Below the pieces are notes generated by a model. It was not told where the DNA came from. It saw nothing but the letters and a program-made list of their open reading frames with translations, and made no database searches. Source: Cyanophora paradoxa (Eukaryota; Glaucocystophyceae; Cyanophorales; Cyanophoraceae). Taken from it: a DNA stretch of 64,000 bases. This document shows, piece by piece, positions 20,586 through 32,744 of the stretch; positions within the stretch are counted from its first letter, which is position 1; each line of letters starts with the position of its first letter. The stretch lies in assembly GCA_004431415.1 (NCBI GenBank), contig QPMI01000075.1, positions 1-64,000 of the forward strand, read 5' to 3'. The translations under genes were made by a program, and so were the position numbers.

Positions 20586-23470
20586 TATAACTGCACTTTT
20601 TGACATGTACATTTGACCACTTCTGCCCAAAGTCCTACCCAAACTTTGGGTTTACCCAAACTTTGGGTAAGCCCAAACTTCTGACCGAAATCGGGCTAAA
20701 GTTCTGCCTGAACTTTGGGTTTACCCAAACTTTGGGTAAGCCCAAAGTTTGAGCCTCAACTCTTGGCAGAACTTTGGGCTTGCCCAAACTTTGGTCAAGC
20801 CCAAAGTTTGAGACTCGACTCTGGGCTGAAGTTCGGGCTTGCCCTCAAGCCCGAGCTTTAAAGCCCCAGCTGCAGTTCGACGGTCTAGCTGCACTGCACG
20901 TCGGGAGAGAGCTCGAGGTCGCCGCGACCGAGCCGACGTCGAGCGCCGCGCACTCTACCAAGGCGTGGCTAGCCTGGGCGCTAGCCTAGGCAGCTTGCTA
21001 GCGCGGGGCGTGTCCCCATCGGCTCTGGCGGTCGCCGCGCATCCTCAGTTCAGCTCCGCGCCTTGCAGCCTTGGCGGTCGCAGCACGCAGATATCGATCG
21101 CCTCAGCTGCCGCAAGTGCCCCGTCCCACGCCGTCCCAGTCGGATGCGGTTCCGCGTCCCTCGCTTCGGGCGCTCGCACAGCTCACGACGCGCGCTCGCG
21201 GCGCAGGACCCTGGATCGCCCGCGCGACAGCGCGAGCGTGCGCGAGCATGTGGCCGGCGGTGCGCGCTCGCGGCCCCTGCGGACCGCGTTCCCTTCGCTC
21301 GCTTCCCCTTAGCTCGGGCCTCTCGCAGAAAGCGCTCGTCTTCACCCCCCACGTCTGCGTGGGGGCTCATGGGGGTGAGCTCATCTAGGCTGTATATGTA
21401 CATGTACACACTGAAAGTGAAACTGAAATTCTCTGCCTGCCGCTCCTCTGCATAGCCTAGCGGCGACTACGCAAAACTACGCGTGCGGGCCAGCAAGGGC
21501 AGGGCCCCGGGCGATGCGACTAGCGATGCGTGAAGGCGTGAAGCGATGCGGCCCGCGCGCGCTGTAGGTCATGTGGCACCTCGCCGGGCCCGCTGCGCTT
21601 TGCGCATCGCGGTTAGCGAGCGCTCGAATCGAGGCGGAACCGAACGGGCCGCTGCGCACCTCGGCCAGGAGAGGGAGCAGCACACCGGCTCGAGCTCGCC
21701 CCGCGGCCAGGATTCCCGCGACCGCGACCGCGATGGCGAGGGCGAAGCGCTCGCTGCGCTTGGAGAGTCAATCGAAAGAAAAGAAGCGTGCGCGCCGACA
21801 AACGACCGCACCTGCGCCTGAGCGGCCGAAAGCATAATCTGCAAGGCGCTCGGCAGCCCACGACCGCGCGACCGCGACGGCGAGGGCGAGGGCGAAGAGC
21901 TCGCTGCGCTCGGATCGAAAGAAAAGAAGAATGCGCGACGGCAAACGACCGCACCTGCGCCCGAGCGGCCGCAAGCATGAACTCCGAGGCCGATCCCAGC
22001 AGCCACTGGGCCACACGTCCGGAAAGCGGCACGCGCTGCGCTGCGCACGCCGCCGGCGTTACAACAAGATCGAAGGACGAGCAGCGGAGACAAGAGCGAG
22101 CACCTGGCCTGCGGAAGAAGGCGCCGGGCGAACTGGGCGGTGGTGTTCTGCTCGCGGGGACCAGTCACGCCCGCTCCCTGGCCCGCCAGCGGAATGAGGG
22201 ATTGAATCAAAGGAGAGGAAACGAAAAGCACCTTGCTTAGCCTCCGCAGCCGCCGCCTACGTTCCGCGCGTGCCTGTCAGCGGCAGAACGCCCATTGGCG
22301 ACAGCCGCGGGAGGAATGGACGACAAAGCCAACAAGGAGATCGATAGCGATGCGTTCGCGAGCATTCGCGGCCGCAACCGGGCACCAGCCGCCCTGAAGC
22401 AAGGCTCTGCGTTTGAAATCAGGCGGGCGACAGGCGGCGAGAGGGGCAGAGGATGCAAGAAAGTACCTTCGAGCATCGTTCGCGCCTGAAGCCGACGATG
22501 TTCGCTGCGGCGGCAGCAAGTCCGTTCGACCTGGTTTGAAAGCGGAGTCAGAGACGCGGGCAGCGCTGCGAGACCCCGGAGGAGCGAACGAACCGAGCCG
22601 CTGTGAGAGTGAAGCGCGTCCGCGCGGCAGCCTTCAGTCGAGGCTGCAGCTGCTGGCAGCAAGGCACTTGAAGGCACTTTAAGGCAGCAAGTTTGGGGTA
22701 CACGACTGTTGGGAAAAGCCTTGTGAGGCCCACAGCGGCAGGGCCGCCGCGGCAGCCGCGCCGTAGTATAGCTTTCCGAAGCCGTCTGAAGCGATTGCCA
22801 ACGGCTCTTGCGGCCCTCGCTTGCCCCAGGCGCAGGCGGTGCACGCAGCGCCTCCCGCTGCGGCACCTTCGCGCGTGCTCGCAGCACGCAGCGCACGGCA
22901 GCTACGAGCACGCGAGCTTGTAACCATGGGTCCAGCTCCCCCAGTAGCATCGTCCCTGCGCCGCGCCGATCCACAGCTAGATCGACCGGGCCCGCAACGC
23001 AGCGCTGGGTGACTTCGCCGTGCTGGCCGGGTTCTTTGCGTGGCGTTCAGCTCACTTACATCCGCAGTATCTCTACCAGACATCCCCGCGGTCGATTTGG
23101 AGGGTTGAGGTGCACGCCGGCCGTGGATGCGGTTCTGGTCGCCGGCGGAGCTCTCTCGCATGTTTCGGTGCATAGAGCGTCCCTTTGAGATGCTCACGCA
23201 GTGCCTCTGACTCTGGACTGGCCGAGCGCTGCGTGAGCGCGCGGACCGACGCAACCTCCCGATCGGCGGTCGCCTCGGGTGCGCCTGCCAAGCACAGCAT
23301 TGGGCCAGCGACGCGCGAGCACGTGGCTTACGAGGCCCAGACCGCCGGGACGGGTGAGCCGCCTCGGATCGTCGCAGTTCGGGAGTGCTTCTACTACGTA
23401 TACATTGCCTGGGTGAGCACACAGATGCTATTTGAGCCGGCTGCGTGCGTGCGCGTCGCTGACGGGGCGC
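20586..23470 (+). repeat. Left inverted arm of the foldback element
   Basis: This is the inverted partner of 32745-35647. Open frames in it (for example 22237-22974 and 22679-23422) recur in mirror orientation in the other arm. They are arginine/alanine-rich, and their conservation follows from the DNA duplication, so I do not call them genes. Confidence 0.85.
20636..20850 (+). repeat. Subterminal near-palindromic CCCAAA-TTTGGG repeats, left
   Basis: About ten copies of a 13-mer of the form CCCAAA(C/G)TTTGGG are spaced 10-25 nt apart, 50-265 bp from the terminus. The mirror set lies at 35390-35605. Such clustered subterminal repeats are often binding sites for a transposase or host factor; that role is inferred here. 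Confidence 0.7.
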
Positions 23471-23474
23471 ATGC

Positions 23475-24735
23475 TGGACGTGCCGGGCGGCGGCGGGGAC
23501 AGCTTGCCGGGCAGGGCGGAGGCGCGGCGGGCGGCGGGCGCAGCTCGCGGGGCGGGACGGAGGTGCGGCGGGCGGCGCCGGGGCTCGCCGGCGCGGGCGG
23601 AGGCGCGGCGGGCGGCGGGCGCGGCTCGCCGGGCGGAGCGGAGGTGCGGCGGGCGGCGCCGGGGCTCGCCGGCGCGGGCGGAGGCGCGGCGGGCGGCGGG
23701 CGCGGCTCGCCGGGCGGAGCGGAGGTGCGGCGGGCGGCGCCGGGGCTCGCCGGGGCGGGGCGGAGGCACGTCGGGCGGCGAGCGCGGCTCGCCGAGCAAG
23801 GCGATCTCAGGAGGCGCGGCGGGCTGCCCGCGCGGCTCGCCGGGCGGGGCGGTCTCAGGAGGCGCGGCGGACGGCGGGTGGCGTACCCCTTGCTGAGGCG
23901 CAGGCAAATACCACCCTCCCTCACCCCTGCCCCGCCCCGCCGGAACCCGCTTCCGCCTCAGCAAGGGGTACGCCACCGGCCGCCCCCGTACCGCCGCCCA
24001 AGCTCAGCCCGGTTGACCTGCTCGCAGGCAAGGCGAAGGCGACGGGCGCGCCAAGGGGACAGCTTGCCGGGCAGGGCGGAGGCGCGGCGGGCGGCGGGCG
24101 CAGCTCGCGGGCGGGACGGAGGTGCGGCGGGCGGCGCCGGGCTCGCCGGCGCGGGGCGGAGGCACGTCGGGTGGCGAGCGCGGCTTGCCGAGCAAGGCGA
24201 TCTCAGGAGGCGCGGCGGGCTGCCCGCGCGGCTCGCCGGGCGGGGCGATCTCAGGAGGCGCGGCGGGCTGCCCGCGCAGCTCGCCGGGCGGGGCGGTCTC
24301 AGGAGGCGCGGCGGGCTGCCCGCGCAGCTCGCCGGCGGGGCGGTCTCAGGAGGCGCGGCGGGCTGCCCGCGCAGCTCGCCGGGCGGGGCGGTCTCAGGAG
24401 GCGCGGCGAGCTGCCCGCGCAGCTCGCCGGGCGGGGCGGTCTCAGGAGGCGCGGCGAGCTGCCCGCGCAGCTCGCCGGGCGGGCGGTCTCAGGAGGCGCG
24501 GCGAGCTGCCCGCGCAGCTCGCCGGGCGGGCGGTCTCAGGAGGCGCGGCGGGCTGCCCGCGCAGCTCGCCGGGCGGGGCGGTCTCAGGAGGCGCGGCGAG
24601 CAGTGGGTGCGGCTCGTCGGGCGAGCGGAGGGGCGGGGCGGACGTGCGGCGGGCGGCGGCGGCGCTCGGTGGGTGGAGGCTCTGCAGGCAACGGCGGCGC
24701 TCGGTGGGCGGGGGGGAGGCTCTGCGGGCGGCGGT
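23475..24735 (+). repeat. GC-rich minisatellites, left internal
   Basis: Two families are present. At 23475-23780 and 24050-24170 a ~110-bp unit is built on 'gcggcgggcggcgggcgcggctcg'-like sequence. At about 23800-24600 a ~58-bp unit built on 'ggcggtctcaggaggcgcgg' repeats about twelve times. Open frames through them are low-complexity Ala/Arg/Gly and are not called as genes. Confidence 0.75.
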
Positions 24736-24744
24736 AGGGAGATA

Positions 24745-27700
24745 GTTCAATAGCCTTTTTATGAATTTGATGCCAGGAAGAGACTCGTGTGCAAAGAATT
24801 GCAAGCTCGCCGCGCCGAGCTTAGGAGCACGAATGAGCTTGCAGGAGCATCAGATTCGGATTCCCCGCCCTCAAATTGGGCGGGGTGCAAATTTGGGGGC
24901 AGTCGCGGCCCCGAACGACGCGACGGAGTGAGGTCGAGGGCGATACTTGAGACTGCAAACTTGCCGCCAAGGGGCCTAGTCGGCGAATATCACCAAGTAA
25001 AACATCTTATCTGACAAGTTAGATCCGGGCGCGGAGACGCCCCCGGGGGTTTATGAAGGTGCTGGATTTGATTCTGAGGTCGCCGGAGGCCCGGGGCGAG
25101 CTCGTAGCGCGCGGCGCATTATTTTGGAGGGCGAGTCGCCATATTTTTGGCGGGCTGTTCAGGACCTTCCCGCGCGGCAGGGCGTGCGAGTAGAAGCCCG
25201 GTAGCCGGTAGTAACGTCGAGGCCCTGTCTAAGACGCTACTGAATGACTCGCATCCGTCGGGAAGCGAGCTAGAGGGGCACGGGCGGACTGGGAATCGGC
25301 TCTCAAAATTAAATTGATCTCGGGAGAGACCCCATAAGGGAGTTGTTCTCCCCCGCAGCTCCGTCCGGGCGACCTAAGCTTCAAGTCAAATACTCTGCAT
25401 GTACAGTTGCGAGCACTGGTATCGTCTACGGGGCTCATAGGTGCCACTTACTCAGTATTTGTTTATGGCGGGTAGAGACTCATGATCATGATCATGTGCA
25501 AAGAACTGCAAGCTCGCCGCGCCGAGCTTAGGAGCACGAATGAGCTTGCAGGAGCATCAGATTCGGATTCCCGCCCTCAAATTGGGCGGGGTGCAAATTT
25601 GGGGGCAGTCGCGGCCCCGAACGACGCGACGGAGTGAGGTCGAGGCGATACTTGAGACTGCAAACTTGCCGCCAAGGGCCTAGTCGGCGAATATCACCAA
25701 GTAAAACATCTTATCTGACAAGTTAGATCCGGGCGCGGAGACGCCCCGGGGTTTATGAAGGTGCTGGATTTGATTCTGAGGTCGCCGGAGGCCCGGGGCG
25801 AGCTCGTAGCGCGCGGCGCATTATTTTGGAGGGCGAGTCGCCATATTTTTGGCGGGCTGTTCAGGACCTTCCCGCGCGGCAGGGCGTGCGAGTAGAAGCC
25901 CGGTAGCCGGTAGTAACGTCGAGGCCCTGTCTAAGACGCTACTGAATGACTCGCATCCGTCGGGAAGCGAGCTAGAGGGGCACGGCGGACTGGGAATCGG
26001 CTCTCAAAATTAAATTGATCTCGGGAGAGACCCCATAAGGGAGTTGTTCTCCCCCGCAGCTCCGTCCGGGCGACCTAAGCTTCAAGTCAAATACTCTGCA
26101 TGTACAGTTGCGAGCACTGGTATCGTCTACGGGGGCTCATAGGTGCCACTTACTCAGTATTTGTTTATGGCGGGTAGAGACTCATGATCATGATCATGTG
26201 CAAAGAACTGCAAGCTCGCCGCGCCGAGCTTAGGAGCACGAATGAGCTTGCAGGAGCATCAGATTCGGATTCCCCGCCCTCAAATTGGGCGGGGTGCAAA
26301 TTTGGGGGCAGTCGCGCCCCGAACGACGCGACGGAGTGAGGTCGAGGGCGATACTTGAGACTGCAAACTTGCCGCCAAGGGCCTAGTCGGCGAATATCAC
26401 CAAGTAAAACATCTTATCTGACAAGTTAGATCCGGGCGCGGAGACGCCCCCGGGGTTTATGAAGGTGCTGGATTTGATTCTGAGGTCGCCGGAGCCCGGG
26501 GCGAGCTCGTAGCGCGCGGCGCATTATTTTGGAGGGCGAGTCGCCATATTTTTGGCGGGCTGTTCAGGACCTTCCCGCGCGGCAGGGCGTGCGAGTAGAA
26601 GCCCGGTAGCCGGTAGTAACGTCGAGGCCCTGTCTAAGACGCTACTGAATGACTCGCATCCGTCGGGAAGCGAGCTAGAGGGGCACGGGCGGACTGGGAA
26701 TCGGCTCTCAAAATTAAATTGATCTCGGGAGAGACCCCATAAGGGAGTTGTTCTCCCCGCAGCTCCGTCCGGGCGACCTAAGCTTCAAGTCAAATACTCT
26801 GCATGTACAGTTGCGAGCACTGGTATCGTCTACGGGGCTCATAGGTGCCACTTACTCAGTATTTGTTTATGGCGGGTAGAGACTCATGATCATGATCATG
26901 TGCAAAGAACTGCAAGCTCGCCGCGCCGAGCTTAGGAGCACGAATGAGCTTGCAGGAGCATCAGATTCGGATTCCCGCCCTCAAATTGGGCGGGGTGCAA
27001 ATTTGGGGGCAGTCGCGGCCCCGAACGACGCGACGGAGTGAGGTCGAGGGCGATACTTGAGACTGCAAACTTGCCGCCAAGGGCCTAGTCGGCGAATATC
27101 ACCAAGTAAAACATCTTATCTGACAAGTTAGATCCGGGCGCGGAGACGCCCCGGGGTTTATGAAGGTGCTGGATTTGATTCTGAGGTCGCCGGAGGCCCG
27201 GGGCGAGCTCGTAGCGCGCGGCGCATTATTTTGGAGGGCGAGTCGCCATATTTTTGGCGGGCTGTTCAGGACCTTCCCGCGCGGCAGGGCGTGCGAGTAG
27301 AAGCCCGGTAGCCGGTAGTAACGTCGAGGCCCTGTCTAAGACGCTACTGAATGACTCGCATCCGTCGGGAAGCGAGCTAGAGGGGCACGGGCGGACTGGA
27401 ATCGGCTCTCAAAATTAAATTGATCTCGGGAGAGACCCATAAGGAGTTGTTCTCCCCGCAGCTCCGTCCGGGCGACCTAAGCTTCAAGTCAAATACTCTG
27501 CATGTACAGTTGCGAGCACTGGTATCGTCTACGGGGCTCATAGGTGCCACTTACTCAGTATTTGTTTATGGCGGGTAGAGACTCATGATCATGATCATGT
27601 GCAAAGAACTGCAAGCTCGCCGCGCCGAGCTTAGGAGCACGAATGAGCTTGCAGGAGCATCAGATTCGGATTCCCGCCCTCAAATTGGGCGGGTGCAAAT

Positions 27701-30700
27701 TTGGGGCAGTCGCGGCCCCGAACGACGCGACGGAGTGAGGTCGAGGGCGATACTTGAGACTGCAAACTTGCCGCCAAGGGGCCTAGTCGGCGAATATCAC
27801 CAAGTAAAACATCTTATCTGACAAGTTAGATCCGGGCGCGGAGACGCCCGGGGGTTTATGAAGGTGCTGGATTTGATTCTGAGGTCGCCGGAGGCCCGGG
27901 GCGAGCTCGTAGCGCGCGGCGCATTATTTTGGAGGGCGAGTCGCCATATTTTTGGCGGGCTGTTCAGGACCTTCCCGCGCGGCAGGGCGTGCGAGTAGAA
28001 GCCCGGTAGCCGGTAGTAACGTCGAGGCCCTGTCTAAGACGCTACTGAATGACTCGCATCCGTCGGGAAGCGAGCTAGAGGGGCACGGGCGGACTGGGAA
28101 TCGGCTCTCAAAATTAAATTGATCTCGGGAGAGACCCCATAAGGGAGTTGTTCTCCCCGCAGCTCCGTCCGGGCGACCTAAGCTTCAAGTCAAATACTCT
28201 GCATGTACAGTTGCGAGCACTGGTATCGTCTACGGGGGCTCATAGGTGCCACTTACTCAGTATTTGTTTATGGCGGGTAGAGACTCATGATCATGATCAT
28301 GTGCAAAGAACTGCAAGCTCGCCGCGCCGAGCTTAGGAGCACGAATGAGCTTGCAGGAGCATCAGATTCGGATTCCCCGCCCTCAAATTGGGCGGGGTGC
28401 AAATTTGGGGGCAGTCGCGGCCCCGAACGACGCGACGGAGTGAGGTCGAGGGCGATACTTGAGACTGCAAACTTGCCGCCAAGGGGCCTAGTCGGCGAAT
28501 ATCACCAAGTAAAACATCTTATCTGACAAGTTAGATCCGGGCGCGGAGACGCCCCCGGGGGTTTATGAAGGTGCTGGATTTGATTCTGAGGTCGCCGGAG
28601 GCCCGGGGCGAGCTCGTAGCGCGCGGCGCATTATTTTGGAGGGCGAGTCGCCATATTTTTGGCGGGCTGTTCAGGACCTTCCCGCGCGGCAGGGCGTGCG
28701 AGTAGAAGCCCGGTAGCCGGTAGTAACGTCGAGGCCCTGTCTAAGACGCTACTGAATGACTCGCATCCGTCGGGAAGCGAGCTAGAGGGGCACGGGCGGA
28801 CTGGGAATCGGCTCTCAAAATTAAATTGATCTCGGGAGAGACCCCATAAGGGAGTTGTTCTCCCCCGCAGCTCCGTCCGGGCGACCTAAGCTTCAAGTCA
28901 AATACTCTGCATGTACAGTTGCGAGCACTGGTATCGTCTACGGGGGCTCATAGGTGCCACTTACTCAGTATTTGTTTATGGCGGGTAGAGACTCATGATC
29001 ATGATCATGTGCAAAGAACTGCAAGCTCGCCGCGCCGAGCTTAGGAGCACGAATGAGCTTGCAGGAGCATCAGATTCGGATTCCCCGCCCTCAAATTGGG
29101 CGGGGTGCAAATTTGGGGGCAGTCGCGGCCCCGAACGACGCGACGGAGTGAGGTCGAGGGCGATACTTGAGACTGCAAACTTGCCGCCAAGGGGCCTAGT
29201 CGGCGAATATCACCAAGTAAAACATCTTATCTGACAAGTTAGATCCGGGCGCGGAGACGCCCCGGGGTTTATGAAGGTGCTGGATTTGATTCTGAGGTCG
29301 CCGGAGGCCCGGGGCGAGCTCGTAGCGCGCGGCGCATTATTTGGAGGGCGAGTCGCCATATTTTTGGCGGGCTGTTCAGGACCTTCCCGCGCGGCAGGGC
29401 GTGCGAGTAGAAGCCCGGTAGCCGGTAGTAACGTCGAGGCCCTGTCTAAGACGCTACTGAATGACTCGCATCCGTCGGGAAGCGAGCTAGAGGGGCACGG
29501 GCGGACTGGAATCGGCTCTCAAAATTGATCTCGGAGAGACCCATAAGGGAGTTGTTCTCCCCGCAGCTCCGTCCGGGCGACCTAAGCTTCAAGTCAAATA
29601 CTCTGCATGTACAGTTGCGAGCACTGGTATCGTCTACGGGGGCTCATAGGTGCCACTTACTCAGTATTTGTTTATGGCGGGTAGAGACTCATGATCATGA
29701 TCATGTGCAAAGAACTGCAAGCTCGCCGCGCCGAGCTTAGGAGCACGAATGAGCTTGCAGGAGCATCAGATTCGGATTCCCCGCCCTCAAATTGGCGGGG
29801 TGCAAATTTGGGGGCAGTCGCGGCCCGAACGACGCGACGGAGTGAGGTCGAGGGCGATACTTGAGACTGCAAACTTGCCGCCAAGGGCCTAGTCGGCGAA
29901 TATCACCAAGTAAAACATCTTATCTGACAAGTTAGATCCGGCGCGGAGACGCCCCGGGGTTTATGAAGGTGCTGGATTTGATTCTGAGGTCGCCGGAGGC
30001 CGGGGCGAGCTCGTAGCGCGCGGCGCATTATTTTGGAGGGCGAGTCGCCATATTTTGGCGGGCTGTTCAGGACCTTCCGCGCGGCAGGGCGTGCGAGTAG
30101 AAGCCCGGTAGCCGGTAGTAACGTCGAGGCCCTGTCTAAGACGCTACTGAATGACTCGCATCCGTCGGAAGCGAGCTAGAGGGCACGGGCGGACTGGGAA
30201 TCGGCTCTCAAAATTAAATTGATCTCGGGAGAGACCCCATAAGGGAGTTGTTCTCCCCGCAGCTCCGTCCGGGCGACCTAAGCTTCAAGTCAAATACTCT
30301 GCATGTACAGTTGCGAGCACTGGTATCGTCTACGGGGCTCATAGGTGCCACTTACTCAGTATTTGTTTATGGCGGGTAGAGACTCATGATCATGATCATG
30401 TGCAAAGAACTGCAAGCTCGCCGCGCCGAGCTTAGGAGCACGAATGAGCTTGCAGGAGCATCAGATTCGGATTCCCCGCCCTCAAATTGGCGGGGTGCAA
30501 ATTTGGGGCAGTCGCGGCCCCGAACGACGCGACGGAGTGAGTCGAGGGCGATACTTGAGACTGCAAACTTGCCGCCAAGGGGCCTAGTCGGCGAATATCA
30601 CAAGTAAAACATCTTATCTGACAAGTTAGATCCGGGCGCGGAGACGCCCCGGGGTTTATGAAGGTGCTGGATTTGATTCTGAGGTCGCCGGAGGCCCGGG

Positions 30701-31640
30701 CGAGCTCGTAGCGCGCGGCGCATTATTTTGGAGGGCGAGTCGCCATATTTTTGGCGGGCTGTTCAGGACCTTCCGCGCGGCAGGGCGTGCGAGTAGAAGC
30801 CCGGTAGCCGGTAGTAACGTCGAGGCCCTGTCTAAGACGCTACTGAATGACTCGCATCCGTCGGGAAGCGAGCTAGAGGGGCACGGGCGGACTGGGAATC
30901 GGCTCTCAAAATTGATCTCGGGAGAGACCCCATAAGGGAGTTGTTCTCCCCCGCAGCTCCGTCCGGGCGACCTAAGCTTCAAGTCAAATACTCTGCATGT
31001 ACAGTTGCGAGCACTGGTATCGTCTACGGGGGCTCATAGGTGCCACTTACTCAGTATTTGTTTATGGCGGGTAGAGACTCATGATCATGATCATGTGCAA
31101 AGAACTGCAAGCTCGCCGCGCCGAGCTTAGGAGCACGAATGAGCTTGCAGGAGCATCAGATTCGGATTCCCGCCCTCAAATTGGGCGGGGTGCAAATTTG
31201 GGGCAGTCGCGGCCCGAACGACGCGACGGAGTGAGGTCGAGGGCGATACTTGAGACTGCAAACTTGCCGCCAAGGGCCTAGTCGGCGAATATCACCAAGT
31301 AAAACATCTTATCTGACAAGTTAGATCCGGGCGCGGAGACGCCCCCGGGGGTTTATGAAGGTGCTGGATTTGATTCTGAGGTCGCCGGAGGCCCGGGGCG
31401 AGCTCGTAGCGCGCGGCGCATTATTTTGGAGGGCGAGTCGCCATATTTTTGGCGGGCTGTTCAGGACCTTCCCGCGCGGCAGGGCGTGCGAGTAGAAGCC
31501 CGGTAGCCGGTAGTAACGTCGAGGCCCTGTCTAAGACGCTACTGAATGACTCGCATCCGTCGGGAAGCGAGCTAGAGGGGCACGGGCGGACTGGGAATCG
31601 GCTCTCAAAATTGATCTCGGGAGAGACCCCAATGCCCGGG
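24745..31640 (+). repeat. ~700-bp satellite array, about ten copies
   Basis: The marker 'atgatcatgatcatgtgc' occurs at about 25482, 26184, 26885, 27585, 28287, 28995, 29691, 30386 and 31081, giving periods of 695-708 bp. A first, degenerate copy lacks the triple ATGATC and begins near 24787; the last is truncated near 31630. Copies are nearly identical, and most differences are in the length of G or C runs. A recurrent 60-79-codon open frame starting at the marker is broken in several copies by these runs and shows no domain, so I do not call it a gene. Confidence 0.9.
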
Positions 31641-31799
31641 AGCCCTGAGCCCTGAGCTTCTCGTAAAATAATCTAGATATACACAAAGGGGCGCTGATAT
31701 CATCTCCAGGCGCTCCCATGTGCCAGTAACTCAGTATCCTTTTGATGGCAGACAGAGACTTCTGTGCAAAGAAGTGCGAAGTCACCGCGCTGAGGATAA

Positions 31800-32690
31800 A
31801 TGGCCCGCGCCCCGCGAGCCGCCGCACCTCCGCCCCGCCCCGCGAGCCGCGCGGCCGCTCGCCGCGCCTCCGCCCCGCCCCGCGAGCCGCGCGGCCGTCC
31901 GCCGCGCCTCTGCCCCGCCCGTCGAGCCGCGTGGCCGCCCGCCGCACCTCCACCCCGCCCTGCGAGCTGCGCGGCCGCCCGCCGCGCCTCTGCATCGCCC
32001 CGCGAGCCGCGCGGCCGCCCGCCGCGCCTCCGCCCCGCCCCGCGAGCCGCGCGGCCGCCCGCCTCACCTTCGCCCCGCCCCGCGAGCTGCGCGGCCGCTC
32101 GCCGCGCCTCCGCCCCGCCCGTCGAGCCGCGCGGCCGCTCGCCGCGCCTCTGTCCCGCCCGCGAGCTGCGCGGCCGCCCGCCCGCCTCTGCATCGCCCGG
32201 CGAGCCGCGCGGCCGCCCGCCGCGCCTCCGCATCGCCCGGCGAGCCGCCGCCGCCGCCCGCCGCGCCTCCGCCCCGCCCGCGAGCCGCCGCCGCCACCGC
32301 CGCGCCTCCGCCCCGCCCGCGAGCCGCCGCGGCCGCCCGACTCACCTTCGCCCCGCCCAGTGAGCCGCGCGGGCGCCCGCCGCGCCTCCGCCCCGCCCCG
32401 CGAGCCGCGCAGCCGCCCGCCGCGCCTCCGCCCGCCCGTCGAGCCGCGCAGCCGCCCGCCGCGCCTCCGTCCCGCCTGAGAGCTGCGCGGCCGCCCGCCG
32501 CGCCTCTGCATCGCCCGGCGAGCCGCCGCCGCCGCCCGCCGCGCCTCCGTCCCGCCCCGCGAGCCGCACCGCCGAGCGCCGCGCCTCCGCCCGCCTCAGC
32601 TCCGCTCTGCAACACGCAGCACTGCAGGAAGCGCCTCCGCCCTATCCTGGAAGTCACGCGGCCGCCTGCCGCGCCTCCAGACCCGCCGCA
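31800..32690 (+). repeat. GC-rich minisatellite, right internal
   Basis: About 17 copies of a ~51-bp unit containing 'cgccgcgcctccgccccgcc' run in the orientation opposite to the related left internal minisatellite. This extends the overall inverted layout of the element inward as far as the satellite. Confidence 0.75.
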
Positions 32691-32744
32691 CACCAGCCCC
32701 TGGGCTTCATGCGGCATCTTCCGGTATCCTGTGTTACCGGCGCG

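Noticed and set aside
18985-20603. Plus-strand ORF of 485 codons antisense to LINE ORF1
   Set aside because: It is the shadow of the 126-bp repeats and GC-rich ORF1 on the other strand; the minus frame continues into the rest of the element.
22237-23422. ORFs of about 245 codons in the left arm of the foldback element, mirrored at 32709-33933 in the right arm
   Set aside because: Several overlapping frames on both strands are equally open and arginine/alanine-rich; conservation is explained by the inverted DNA duplication.
23185-24753. 522-codon ORF through the left GC minisatellite
   Set aside because: Its length comes from a GC-rich tandem repeat without stops. Composition is Ala/Arg/Gly only, and other frames are open too.
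24787-31281. Recurrent 60-79-codon ORFs beginning MIMIMCKELQ in each satellite unit
   Set aside because: They repeat only because the DNA repeats. Frames break with G/C run length in several copies and no domain is visible.
24745-31640. CRISPR array
   Set aside because: Units are ~700 bp, nearly identical throughout, with no short repeat/unique spacer pattern, and the genome is eukaryotic.
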